Part shown: positions 43,602 to 54,400 of the stretch, in pieces | Position numbering within the stretch: position 1 is the first letter of the stretch | How the letters are laid out: every line of letters starts with the position of its first letter | Position numbers and translations under genes: made by a program | Origin: Rhizoctonia solani | Lineage: Eukaryota; Basidiomycota; Agaricomycetes; Cantharellales; Ceratobasidiaceae | Assembly (NCBI RefSeq): GCF_016906535.1 | Contig: NC_057377.1 | Location: 124,001 to 188,000 of the forward strand | Reading direction: 5' to 3' | DNA: 64,000 nucleotides | The notes under the pieces: model-generated | Seen by the model: the letters and a program-made list of their open reading frames with translations, nothing else | Databases searched by the model: none | What the model was told of the DNA's origin: nothing

Positions 43602-45041
43602 CTTCTTCAGCTCTTCACAATTATACTGCCCAGTACAAGATATGCCAGACGCTTCAACTGCCTTCATCAAGTGGGCTTCCCAAGTATCTGGTGTTGTAAT
43701 ATGAATGGTGGTGAAGCTTTGTGGACAAATTGCTGTCCCCCTGTCAAAAGATATTGTGAGGTCCTTGTATAGTTGTAGTTCTTTGACTGTGCTGCAACAA
43801 ATCCTAGCTGATTCCATTGGAAGTTGACACTGAGCAAGGTAGGAGCCAGACTTATGTGTAGTATAGGAGTCAGCTGTTTGAATCATTTTGCCAAACTCAG
43901 GGAGATTAACTTTGCTAGGGAGAATCTGTGCTGTGCAGACATAGTTAACATCTGATAGGTCAAAGCAAAGTTGCTTGGCTTGTTGGCCCGCAGCAGGAGC
44001 AGCAGAAAATACTGAGGGCTGAGAGGTTGATTTAGTCAAAGCTGATGTACCAGAAGCTTTAGACAATGTAGAATTGGCTAATTAAGTTACCTGGGAGTCA
44101 AGTTCTGCAACTTTGGATCCAAGTGCAATTTTACTAGCCACCATAGAAATCTCAGTGAGCATATTAGGGTCAATAAAACAAGATTCTTCAATTGCATGAG
44201 CAAATTGGCACTGAGGCTGACAATTGGTCCAGGACTTTTGGCAACCAGCTGCAGAACATTGAAATTGGATTTTGTTTGTTGTCTTGCTTTTACACTTGAT
44301 AACTAACTTGTCAACTTTGGAATAGTCATGTTGTCCTGTTGTGTACAGGGTTGCTTCCTCTGGTACATCCTCTAGGTCATCAATTCCATGTCTCCAGTTA
44401 CACTAGTTATTGTGGGTTAGCTATCTACAGTCAAAAAAGAAATTGCATATACCCACCCCTTGTGCTGTTTTAGCCATTTCTGTAGCACACTTGTTTGCTT
44501 TTTTGGTTGCTTCAAGTGTAAGTCACTTTTGGTCTGCTACCTTACTGGCCTCAAGTTCCAGGTACTTGTTGGTTTGTTTCTGTACCACTGACAACTTGGA
44601 AGTTTGCTTAAGCTTGTATATAAAGTATTTAAGTCAGTGTTGTTGATACCAGTAGCTCTAACCCTCCCTTACCTGGATAGAAGTTGGATTGCCCTTTGAG
44701 ACTTCTTCTGCAGCAGTAGTCAGGTCTTCAAGCCACTTGGCCAGCACAGGCTTCTCTTTATAGTTGCGTAGTAGATATTTGGACACTAGGTCAGCAAGCA
44801 ATTCAATTCCTGGGCCCTGTTCCTTGAATACAAGAGGTGATGGTGCTTGTAGCCCAAATATATTCTCCAGCTCAGCACTTAGCATGCCACATTCTGAGCC
44901 AAACCTGTCAAGAAGCTTGAGATTGGGGCACCAGCCTTGAAAGTTATACAATGAGCTTCTGGCTGGCAAGTTGGGTGGAAGCAGGTGAAGCGCTGCACAA
45001 AGCCAACTTATGTGGGCAGTATAGAGCAGATTGGAAGTCAT
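43602..45041 (-). pseudogene. hAT transposase, 5' half (continues at 15115)
   Basis: Minus-strand pieces in order: ATG 45041 with a Leu/Pro-rich N-terminus (KYLLRNYKEKPVLAKWLEDL); a BED-like zinc-binding stretch near 44290-44150 (QFQCSAAGCQKSW then FAHAIEESC); then from about 44066 FDLSDVNYVC, LYKDLTISFDRGTAICPQSF (first catalytic Asp, SFD) and VHITTPD-like IHITTPDTWEAHLMKAVEASG. The exon ends at 43602 with EELKK before a GTTAGATA donor. Short non-coding gaps between pieces may be introns or decay. The 5' end approaches the LTR of E5 at 45137, which may have removed the promoter. With 12932-15115 it forms one gene. Confidence 0.8.
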
Positions 45042-45136
45042 TAAAGAGGATACAAAAGATAGTGAACTTTATGCACTCTATCCAGTGTATTTATAGCCCT
45101 GTTCTTGTTTACTGTCCTTTGAAGCAAGTAATATTG

Positions 45137-45701
45137 TGTTGTACACCACTGTAATGTGGGTACTTGCTAGTGGAATGGGCGCTTACGGCTGTACTACTAC
45201 AGATATTGCTTATGTAATCTAATCTAAAGGCTATGCTACTAGCGCTTAAGGCGCTCTACTGCTAACTTCTATCAGCAAGGGGGGGCCTTAGGCCTGGGAG
45301 GTGTGGTGAGTAAGGTAAAGGAGTTTAGCTTCTGAGAACTACTGGGGGCCAGCTACTCAGCTGGCTGACTAATCCTCCTCAATGAGTATGAGACAAGGTA
45401 AAATTGACTTGGGGTTTCCAAGCAATTTCCCTGCTGTATATATAGAAGTACGCGCACTATCTACATGGTCTGTGCACGCATGAAAAGAAGTACATGTGTG
45501 AAATGAGAAGCATGCTGTGGGCTGCGCAGAAGCGTGGATTTTCCCTAAGCGCCCTTGACACGGCATCTTGGCGCGGCATCTTGGCATAATAAGCGCCGAG
45601 ATCACGTGATTAAAAAAGTAAAGATATTGAGTCCGTAAAAAATAGTAAAAATATTAGAAAAATCAGGCAAATCCAATGGTATAGTTAAGGAGGTTATGAC
45701 A
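45137..45701 (-). repeat. E5 3' LTR, 565 bp
   Basis: Plus-strand TGTTGTACACC...GGTTATGACA, with TG...CA ends. The same family occurs at 3690-4163, 63568-63681 and from 63682. It holds AATAAGCGCCGAGATCACGTGA (about 45588-45609), two GCGCGGCATCTTGGC-type repeats and a TATATATA box. The matching 5' LTR is not in the window, so no duplication can be tested. Confidence 0.85.
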
Positions 45702-45715
45702 TTGCCCCCCCCTTA
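45702..45715 (-). other. E5 polypurine tract
   Basis: The minus strand reads TAAGGGGGGGGCAA directly before TGTCATAACC. The TAA is the pol stop. Confidence 0.8.
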
Positions 45716-48625
45716 AAGGCTCTTGGTGGAGTCACAAGCCTTTTTCAGTTGTGACTTATTGAAGCAGCTGATTTCCTCTTGACTGTGTTCCAGTAGTTCC
45801 TTGGGTTCCCATGAGTTGTCTTCTGGGCCATAGCCCTTCCATTTGATCAGATAGAACCACTTCCCTTGTTGCCTTTTGGAATCAATAATTTGTTCCACCT
45901 TGTACTCCTCTTCTCCCTTGATTGTTTCTGGAGGGGGGCGTTCTGGGAATGGTTGGTTTGGGGATTGATGGACTTTGGATAGTAACCCCACGTAGAACAC
46001 GTCATGGATTTTCAGTGTTTCCAGGAGTTTTAGGCGGTACGCATGGCTGGAGATTTTTTCTGTGATTTTGAATGGGCCTAGTCTTTTAGGATCTAATTTA
46101 TTAGAATCAGACCTTAGTTCCATGTTTCTTCCGTCTAGCCAGACTTTTTTGCCAATCAAGTACTCTGGTATGGTTCCTTTATCCTGGGTCATCTTCTCCT
46201 TGCTCATTCTGAGGGCTGCTTTGGCTTCTTTCCATTTGTTGGCTAGGTTGTCTGCCACCCAGTCTGCCTCAGGAACATTAGATGGTATGTTGGAGGGGTT
46301 CATTACTGGGTTTCTTCCATAGACCAATTCACAAGGTGTTTTTCCAATGGATGCGTGTCTGGCATTATTGTACATGTATTCTGCCAGAGGCAACCATGTG
46401 GCCCAATCTGAGTGGTCCATGGCTACATAAGATTGGAGGTAGAACTCAATAAATTGGTTTACTTGTTCTGTCTGACCATCTGATTCCAGATGGTAGGCTG
46501 ATGAGAATGATGGTTTGACACCTAGTCTCTGGTAAAGAGCCCTGAGGAATTTCCCTGTGAACGTGGTTCCTCTATCCAAAATGGTTCTAACCGGCAGTCT
46601 GTGGAGTTTCCACATGTGGGTGATAAACAGATCTGCCAATCCTCTTGCAGTGACCTTTTTGGTGGTGGGAATGAAATGGCCAAACTTGGAGAATGAGTCA
46701 ATCACAACTAGAATAGCATTGCATCCCTGGGACTTTGGAAATCCTGTGATGCAGTTGTAGGAAATGGTGTGGAATGGAAATGGGGGGACTTCTAGAGGTT
46801 TCAAGGCAATTACTGGGGCATGTGGGCAGCAGTTTGCTTGACAAGTAGGACAGCATTCTACCCATTCTTTGGCTGAGGACTTCATCCCTGGCCACCAATA
46901 GTTTCTACTCAGCAATTCCAAGGTGCGCTGTTGTCCTGGATGTCCCACTAGTGGGGAGTTGTGGAATTCCCTTAGCAATCTTTCCTTCAGTGGTTCTGAG
47001 TCAGGGACCACCAGTTTCCCTCAGTACCAAAGGAGCTCTTCTTCCCAATCATAGTCCTTGTAAGCCTTGCGGATAGAAGGAGGTGCATTGTCTGCATCTT
47101 TGGTCAGAAATTGGACAATTGGTTCTAGTGATGGGTCCTCTTTCAGTTTGGCACAGATTTCCGCAACAATGTCTGTTTCTACCCCTGAGGAGTTGGCAAA
47201 GACTTCAGCTGGGAGCATAACCTCTGGTTCTTGAGGCGCGTCCATGTAATCCAAGCATCTTGATAAGGCACCTGGCTTCCCTGATTGCTTCCCTGGTTGG
47301 TAGTGGATTTCAAAATTGAAGTTGCTCAGGAATATGCGCCATTGGGCGTGTTGTTGGTTGAATGTCCTTGCCTGCATCCAATATTCTAGGTTGAAATGGT
47401 CTGTGAACACCTGGATGGGTTTGTCTGTTGCCTCTAGGAAAATTTGCCATTCCTCCAATGCCTTGATTATTGCCAGGAGTTCCTTATCATGGGTGTCATA
47501 ATTGACCTCCACGCCTGAGAAGGATTTTGACACATAAGCTACTGGGTGTAGACGGTTATCTTCTCCCCGCTGACTAAGAATTGCTCCCATGGCTACTCCT
47601 GATGCATCCGTTTCCAGGTAATAGGGCAGGTTGGGGTTCAAGTGAATTAAAACCAGTGCCTTGGTAACCAATGCCTTGAGTTCCTGGAAAGCCTGTTCTT
47701 CCAATGTGTTCCATAACCAAGGGGTTTCCTTCTTGGTAAGGTTGTGAAGGGGGCGCGCAACCAAGCTGAAATTGGGGATGAAGTGTCTGAGGTAGTTGAC
47801 AAATCCTAGAAAGGCCTGGACCTGCTTGACTGTTTTAGGTTGGGGCCATGTTGTAACGGCCTTGATCTTCTTCTGATCCATGGAGAACCCAGTGGGGGAG
47901 ATGCCAATACCAAGGTAGTCAACTGTGGTGATGTGGAAGTGGCACTTAGACAGTTTGCAGAATAGTTGATTTTTCATCAAACAAGACAAAACTTCTCTGA
48001 CGTGATCTGGGTGTTTGGCTGGGTCTTCTGAGAAGATGAGGATGTTGTCCAAATAGATTACCACTGTGATGTTGATGAGGTCCCTAAATAGGTTGTTCAT
48101 AAAATGCTGGAAGGTGGCTGGGGTGTTGGTGAGTCCAAATGGCATAACTAAGTACTCAAATAGGCCATATTTGGTTCTAAAAGCCGTTTTCCATTCATTG
48201 CCTTCCCTGATCCGTACATTGTTGTAACCCCAACATAAGTCTACTTTGGTGAACAACTTAGCATTTCTGAGTTTAGCCATGCAGTTGTCTTGTCTGGGAA
48301 GCAGATAAATGTTCTTGTGGGTTATGTCATTGAGTTTCCAATAATCCACAACCAACCTAAGGGAGCTGTCTGCTTTTTTGACAAACATAACTGGTGCACC
48401 TGTCAAGGAAGTACTGGGGCGGATCTTGCCTGTTGCTAATTCCTCCTCAATATGTTGTTTGAGGGCCCTTGATTCTGCGTCAGTCATACCATAGATGGGA
48501 CCTGGGGAGAGCTTGGCATCTGGAACAAGGTTGATTGCAATATCATATTCCCAGTGTGGGGGTAGGACCTTAAATTCTTCTTTGCCAAATACTCTAGCAA
48601 ATTCATGGTATTGAAAGGGGAGATC
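45713..48625 (-). pseudogene. pol: E5 Pol fragment: RT, RNase H, integrase, chromodomain
   Basis: One frame from the E4 border (48625) to 45713 with a single TGA at 47021-47023. It begins in the region just before RT (YHEFARVFGKEEFKVLPPH); protease and gag are missing. RT: RLVVDYWKLNDITHKNIYLLP and YLDN (Asn at 48044-48046). RNase H: YLETDASGVAMGAILSQ. Integrase: HPGQQRTLELLSRNYWWP...CPTC; YNCITGFP with Asn for the first catalytic Asp (46754-46756); ILDRGTTFTGKF; ESDGQTEQVN. Chromodomain: YKVEQIIDSKRQQGKWFYLI then KWKGYGPEDNSWEP. An apparent ATG at 48631 lies in the E4 LTR and is not the native start. Confidence 0.9.
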
Positions 48626-49164
48626 TGTCATGCCCTAGAGGCGTGACCATCTTAGAATCCACTAAGTCAAAGAAATAGTGAATATATGCGCTATTTTCAT
48701 GAAGATTTATGGATATATGCATCTTTATGCTATTTAGGCGCTGAGCGCTTATTATGTAATCTCATCACATGACCTTTAGTCATGTGATCTTGTTTTCTTA
48801 TCTCTGGTCATGTGACCTTATCTTTCTTATTGTGTTTGTCACTGTATATACTATTCCCCTTGCTTGTTGAATATATAAGGAGGGTTCTGAGAGCCTTAAG
48901 CCTCAGAACTCAACCTCTTATCCCTTCCAACACCTACTACCCTAAGACATACAATTAAGAGTATTGCCTGAGAGCATAACAGTCACTGTCAAAGGTCCTT
49001 TGCCCAGCTATCTTTATAGCATAGTGCACTCTTACTCAATTGGTCTTGTCCAACCCCTCATCTGGCAATTGCCTTAGAGCATTGTTAGATCCCACTTGCT
49101 GATAAGTCCTATATTAGGCAATAGCTTGTTGGGCTTTACCTCTTGGTAGTTGTTGGCTCTGACA
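48626..49164 (+). repeat. E4 5' LTR
   Basis: TGTCATGCCC...GGCTCTGACA. It contains GGCGCTGAGCGCTTATTATG (48737 on), a TCATCACATGACC and GTCATGTGATC pair, and a TATATAAGG box near 48872. The sequence complementary to the primer-binding site starts at 48905, 33 nt later, with a two-base CA/TG mismatch. Confidence 0.93.
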
Positions 49165-49166
49165 TT

Positions 49167-49178
49167 AGGTCAAGTTCT
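49167..49178 (+). promoter_or_regulatory. E4 self-priming primer-binding sequence
   Basis: AGGTCAAGTTCT, two bases after the 5' LTR. It is exactly complementary to AGAACTTGACCT in the family solo LTR and matches the E4 5' LTR copy (48905-48916) except for CA in place of TG. Confidence 0.6.
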
Positions 49179-49597
49179 TTGTCACCAACCCTTGTGGGCT
49201 ATTAGGGTGTTAGTACTGGCACAACCCATCAACAACCAGTGATCCAGCATAACCAGATAATAATCAAAACTGGTGATTGTTGCACTAGGGGGTTATTGTT
49301 ACACGGCTAGCATTGCAAACATCCACCCAAAAGTCTGCCACAACTTCTTCTGCGTCACAGACAGTCAAAGACCTGCTTGTGCAAAACCTGCCTCTGTATC
49401 ACGCCCACCCAAGGCTTGTTGATCAGTTGTAAGGAGCATTCAATGCTAGGTATTGAGACAGTGATTAGCGTAAAGAATAAACTGTGAGCTTAGTGGGGCC
49501 AATCATCTAGCCTCCCCTTATTCCTAAACTAGTAGTGAAGTTGCCTTATTTAGCAAGGACACTATTTTAGTATCTTCCACATTCCTATTTCTCCACT

Positions 49598-51480
49598 ATG
49601 TTGACCCAACCTTCCACCTATGTGCATGCTGATCCCAATGCGCTGTCTGTCCCCACCAATATCCAGGAGATACCTGCGTGGGCCCAGGAGATCAAAAACC
49701 TCCTCCTGGCTATGAATCAGAACCTATCTCTGGTCATAGGACAAGCAGCTGCCCATCATACAGATATTGGCACCACACAGGCCACCCTCAACAACCACAA
49801 CAGCAGCATCACCAATCTTGATGCCCTCATTGTTAAACTTGGGGCTTGTCAGAGCCAACAACTACCAAGAGGTAAAACCTAACAAGCTATTGCCTAATAT
49901 AGGACTTATCAGCTAGTAGGGCCTAACAGTGCTCAAGGCAATGCCAGGAAGGGGTAGGACAAGACCTAATATAGTTAAGTGCACTAATGCTATTAAGATA
50001 GCTGGGCAAGGAACCTTTGACAGGGACAGGTATGCTCTCAGGCAATACTCAAAGTGTATGTCTTAGGGTAGGTAGATGTAGGAAGGGGATAAGAGGTCAA
50101 GTTCTGAGGCTTAAGGCTCTCAGAACCCTCCTTATATATTCACAGAGAAGGGGAAGAGTAATTACAAGTACAAACATCATAACAGAGATAAGGTCACATG
50201 ACCAGAGATAAGAAAACAAGATCACATGACTAAAGGTCATGTGATGAGATTACATAATAAGCGCTCAGCGCCTAAATAGCATAAAGATGCATATATCCAT
50301 AAATCTTCATGAAAATAGCGCATATATTCACTATTTCTTTGACTTAGTGGATTTTAAGGTGGTCACGCCTCTAGGGCATGACAGGGCTGACATTGCCAAA
50401 ATAGGCACTGCAGCTGCGTCTGGTTCCTCTCTTGCCTTGGCTACCAAGGCTCCCAAACTTGCAACGCCAGACAAATTTGATGGGTCTGACAAAAACAAGG
50501 CAATCTCTTTTAGGGTTGCTGTTTCTCATTATCTCAGGATCTCATATCCTGGCTCAACAGTGGATGAGCAAATTGCATTTATCATTTCCTGCCTGGATGG
50601 CAAGGCCCATGAGTGGCTTGAGCCCTATCTAGAAGAGGACGTTGTGAAAGGGAACCCAGTTTCTTGGCTCCACAATCTGGATGCCTTCTGGCTGCAATTC
50701 AATGCACGCTGGAATGTCCAAAATAGGACAGAGAACTTCCGCGCCAAGCTGCGCACCCTCAAACAAACCAAGGGAGTCCAAGATTATTACAAGGACTTCC
50801 AGACCTACTCTCAAGGTCTTGGTTACAATGACCCCTCTCTTAGGGACATGTTCTATGATGGCCTATCCCACAAGATTAAGGAAACTCTCATGGTTCAAGA
50901 CTATGACCATGCAGATGCCTCTGTCACTCTTGCAACTCTTGCAGAGAAGGCCCTTAAGGTGGATCAGCGCCTAGAGCAATTTGCAGCCCAGCACAAGGGT
51001 TCTTCCTCCTCCTCCTCTTCAAACCAATCTGGAAGCAAATCCAGCACCTCTACGTCAGCAGCAGCCCAGGGAGCGCCCAGGGATAAACTGTCTGTTGGGG
51101 AACAGGTGTATGCAATTGTGGATGGAAAGGCTAAGAAGGGGGTTCTTCAAAAAATTGGCCAAAATGCCAAAGGGATAGCAGTTCCAATTGTTAAGTGGAA
51201 TGATGGCACCACCATGGATGTTACCTTTAAATCTCTTAAAAAGGATAACCACCCTGCCACTGCCACCTCTTCCACTGCTCCCAAGGCTTCCTCCTCCTCC
51301 TTGCGCAACTCTGGTCCTTCACCAATGGACTTAGACTCTGCCTTATCTAAAGGCAAAAAACCAATTATATGCGCAACATGTGGAGGTAGGGGACACTATG
51401 CCAACCAATGCCCCTCCAAATCCTATTCTGGCCATGAGGCTCATATCTCTGAGGATGAGTCAGAAAATGGGGACCTCTGA
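49598..51480 (+). pseudogene. gag: E4 Gag, split by an inverted solo LTR
   Basis: ATG 49598 opens IPAWAQEIKNLLLAMNQNLS and stays open to the insertion at 49847. After the LTR the frame resumes at 50384 in the correct phase once the 537-bp LTR and one 5-bp duplication are discounted. The second part has the capsid-like region (DKFDGSDKNKAISFRVAV, LDGKAHEWLEPYLEED, QDYYKDFQTYSQGLGYND), a Ser-rich linker, a tudor-like strand (SVGEQVYAIVDGKAKKGVL) and the knuckle CATCGGRGHYANQC. It ends at TGA 51478-51480. It has no GGGAAAA site, although pol is again in the -1 frame and overlaps the end of gag by about 20 nt. Confidence 0.9.
49847..50383 (-). mobile_element. inverted solo LTR of the E4 family inside E4 gag, TSD GGGCT
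   Basis: The 537-bp reverse complement of the E4 LTR starts TGTCAGAGCC and ends GGGCATGACA. GGGCT lies on both sides (49842-49846, 50384-50388). Its RNA-start region keeps AGAACTTGACCT, the exact complement of the E4 primer-binding sequence. Confidence 0.97.
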
Positions 51481-54400
51481 ACACTAATGGGAACAGTGTA
51501 TCAGAGGGAAACAATGGACTTTTAGATAGCTTGGAAATCTTCTCTGTAAATAATATATCTCCTCTCAATTTATATTTTCAAGCATCTTGTGTTCAAAATG
51601 TTCCCAACCCTAAGGTTACCAAGAAAATGAAGCCCTTCTTTGGATGGGCTATGATTGATTCAGGTGCATCATCTTGCTTTATACACAAGGACCTGATCAA
51701 ACAATATGGTATACCTACTACAAAAAAGTCTGTACCATGTTGCCTTAAAGTGATTGATGGAAGAGACATTAGTTCTGGTTTGGTAGATTCAGAATGTATA
51801 TTTACTTTAGAATTAGGTAGTCATAAAGAGGTTCTGAAATGTAACATAGCTGATATAGGTAAACATAGCATAGTCCTTGGAATGTCCTGGCTCAAGTTAC
51901 ACAACCCTACTATAGACTGGCCTAATAAGCGTATTACTTTTAATTCTCAATATTGTAACAACACTTGTCTTTCTTTTTCTAATTCTGTCCTGGGAAATGT
52001 TGGTGGGACTCCTAACCACCTTGAAGGCATACCAGAAGACTTAGGAGGTGTCAAGGTAATTGAACCTCTCAAAGGCATCCCTAGGGAAACTGGAGGTACT
52101 GTGGATTATCCACTTGAAAGTATCCCAGTAGAACTGCGCAATTTTGCAGAGGTATTTTCTGAGGACATGAAGGTGATGGAACTGCTGCTGCACTGTCCTT
52201 TTGATTTAGGGATTGATTTAATCAATCCTGATAAACCTGTTAAGGCTATGGTATACCCCTTGAAGGCATCTGATGATGAGGAACTTAGAAAACTCCTTAA
52301 AGAACAATTGGACAAAGGATTGATTTGTCCTTCCAAATCCAAATATGGTTCCCCAGTTCACTTTGTCAACAAGAAAAATGGGAAAAGGCGTATGGTTGTG
52401 GATTATAGATCCCTAAATGCAAATACAGTCAAGAATGCGTACCCTCTACCTCTAATACAGTCTCTCATTGAGAAACTAAGAGGCGCAAAATACTTTTCCA
52501 CCATTGACCTGAAATCTGGATACAACTTGGTCCGGATAAAGGAAGGTGATGAATGGAAGACTGCGTTTAAAACCAAATATGGCCTGTTTGAATACCTAGT
52601 CATGCCCTTTGGGTTATGCAATGCTCCTGCTGCATTCCAGCACTTCATGAATGAGATATTTAGGGACATACTGGACGTCTATGTAGTAGTATATCTAGAC
52701 AACATCCTAATATTCTCAGAAAGCAGGGAATTACACACAAAACATCTCCAAGAGGTACTGAAAAGACTGCAAGACAATGCATGCTATTGTAACCTGGAGA
52801 AGTGTAATTTCTATGCGTCTGAAGTTGATTACCTTGGTGTTATTGCCAATGGTGAAGGAGTAAAAGCTGATCCTAAGAAAATCACTCAAGCGGTTGATTG
52901 GGCAACACTGCGCTCTGTCAAAGGGGTCCAAGAGTTTTTGGGCTTTATAAATTTCTACAGACGCTTCATACATAACTTCTCAAAATTGGCACAACCCTTA
53001 TACCAACTACTCCAAAAGAATATACCTTGGGAGTGGGGTGAACACCAAGAAGTGTCTTTTAAAGCTCTCAAACAAGCTCTAATTGAATCCCCTGTTTTGA
53101 TCCAACCTGATCCATACAAGGAGTTTTTCCTTGAGTGTGACGCCTCTGATTTTGCAACGGGTGCTGTCCTTAATCAAAAGGGCAGTGATGATAAATTACA
53201 CCCGGTTGCATTCCTATCAAAATCCCTAGCACCTGCTGAAAGAAACTATGATATTTTTGATAAAGAGTTACTAGCAGTAGTAAGGGCTTTAAAGGAATGG
53301 CGTCACCTGCTGGAAGGAACAGTAATCCCTGTTAAAATATTGACAGACCATAAAAATCTGGAGTATTTCCAGACAAAAAGGGATCTGAACCAAAGGCAGT
53401 TAAGGTGGATAGGATTTTTGGCAGATTACAACTATAGGATTGTGTATAGGCTGGGTGCACAGAATAGAAAAGCAGATATTCTCTCTTGCCGTGAAGACCA
53501 CAAGTCTGCAGTAAAAGGGGGGGGTGAAACCCCTGTGCTCATAAGCCCAGAGCTTTTTATTGCAGCTATTCAAACAGATAGTGACCTTAATGATTTAATA
53601 AGGGATGCTCTGCATGATGATAAAGCTGTACACAAAATCCTTAAATCCTTGGAAGAGGATATACCTGTTAAAGGATGGAAGATTGATAATGGCCTACTTT
53701 ACTATCATGATTGGATCTATGTCCCCAATGAGCCAGAAATCAGGAAAGCCATCTTAGAAAGCAGGCATGATAACCCTTCCACTGGGCATCCAGGACAGTT
53801 CAGAACCTTAGACCTCCTTTCAAGGGATTACTATTGGTCAGGGATGAAACAGTCTGTAACAAAATATGTCCAAGCATGCAATTCATGCATACGTAGCAAA
53901 CACTCCAACCAGGCTCCTGAAGGTCTCCTTCAAAACATAGATTTACCCAATAAGCCCTGGGAGGAAATAACATATGACTTGATTGTTGGACTCCTCACCT
54001 CAGAAGGATATGATGCAATATTAACAGTAGTGGACCGTTTATCCAAAATGGTTCATTTTATACCAACGCACTCTGATGCTACTGCTGTTGATGTTGCAAA
54101 CCTCTTTGTATCCTTTGTGTGGAAGTTACATGGGTTACCCAGGAAAACCATTTTGGACCAAGGCCCCCAATTTAATGCAAAATTCCTGAGACAAGTCTAC
54201 AAGTGGTTGGGGATAGAACCACACATTTCCACTGCATACAGACCACAAGTTGATGGACAAAGTGAACGCTTAAACCAGTTTGTGGAAATCTACCTATGCC
54301 ACTACATCAATTATAGACAAACAGACTGGGTTGCATCACTACCACTTGCGGAATTTGCATACAATAATGGGAAACACTCAGGCTCCAAACACTCTCCTTT

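Noticed and set aside
17221..48625. Programmed TGA readthrough in pol as the explanation for in-frame stops
   Set aside because: Stops lie at different places in each element, always at expected Arg codons and alongside catalytic losses, which fits decay better than recoding.
47021..48631. ATG at 48631 as the native start of E5 pol
   Set aside because: The ATG lies within the first bases of the E4 5' LTR; the E5 sequence begins at 48625 in mid-protein.
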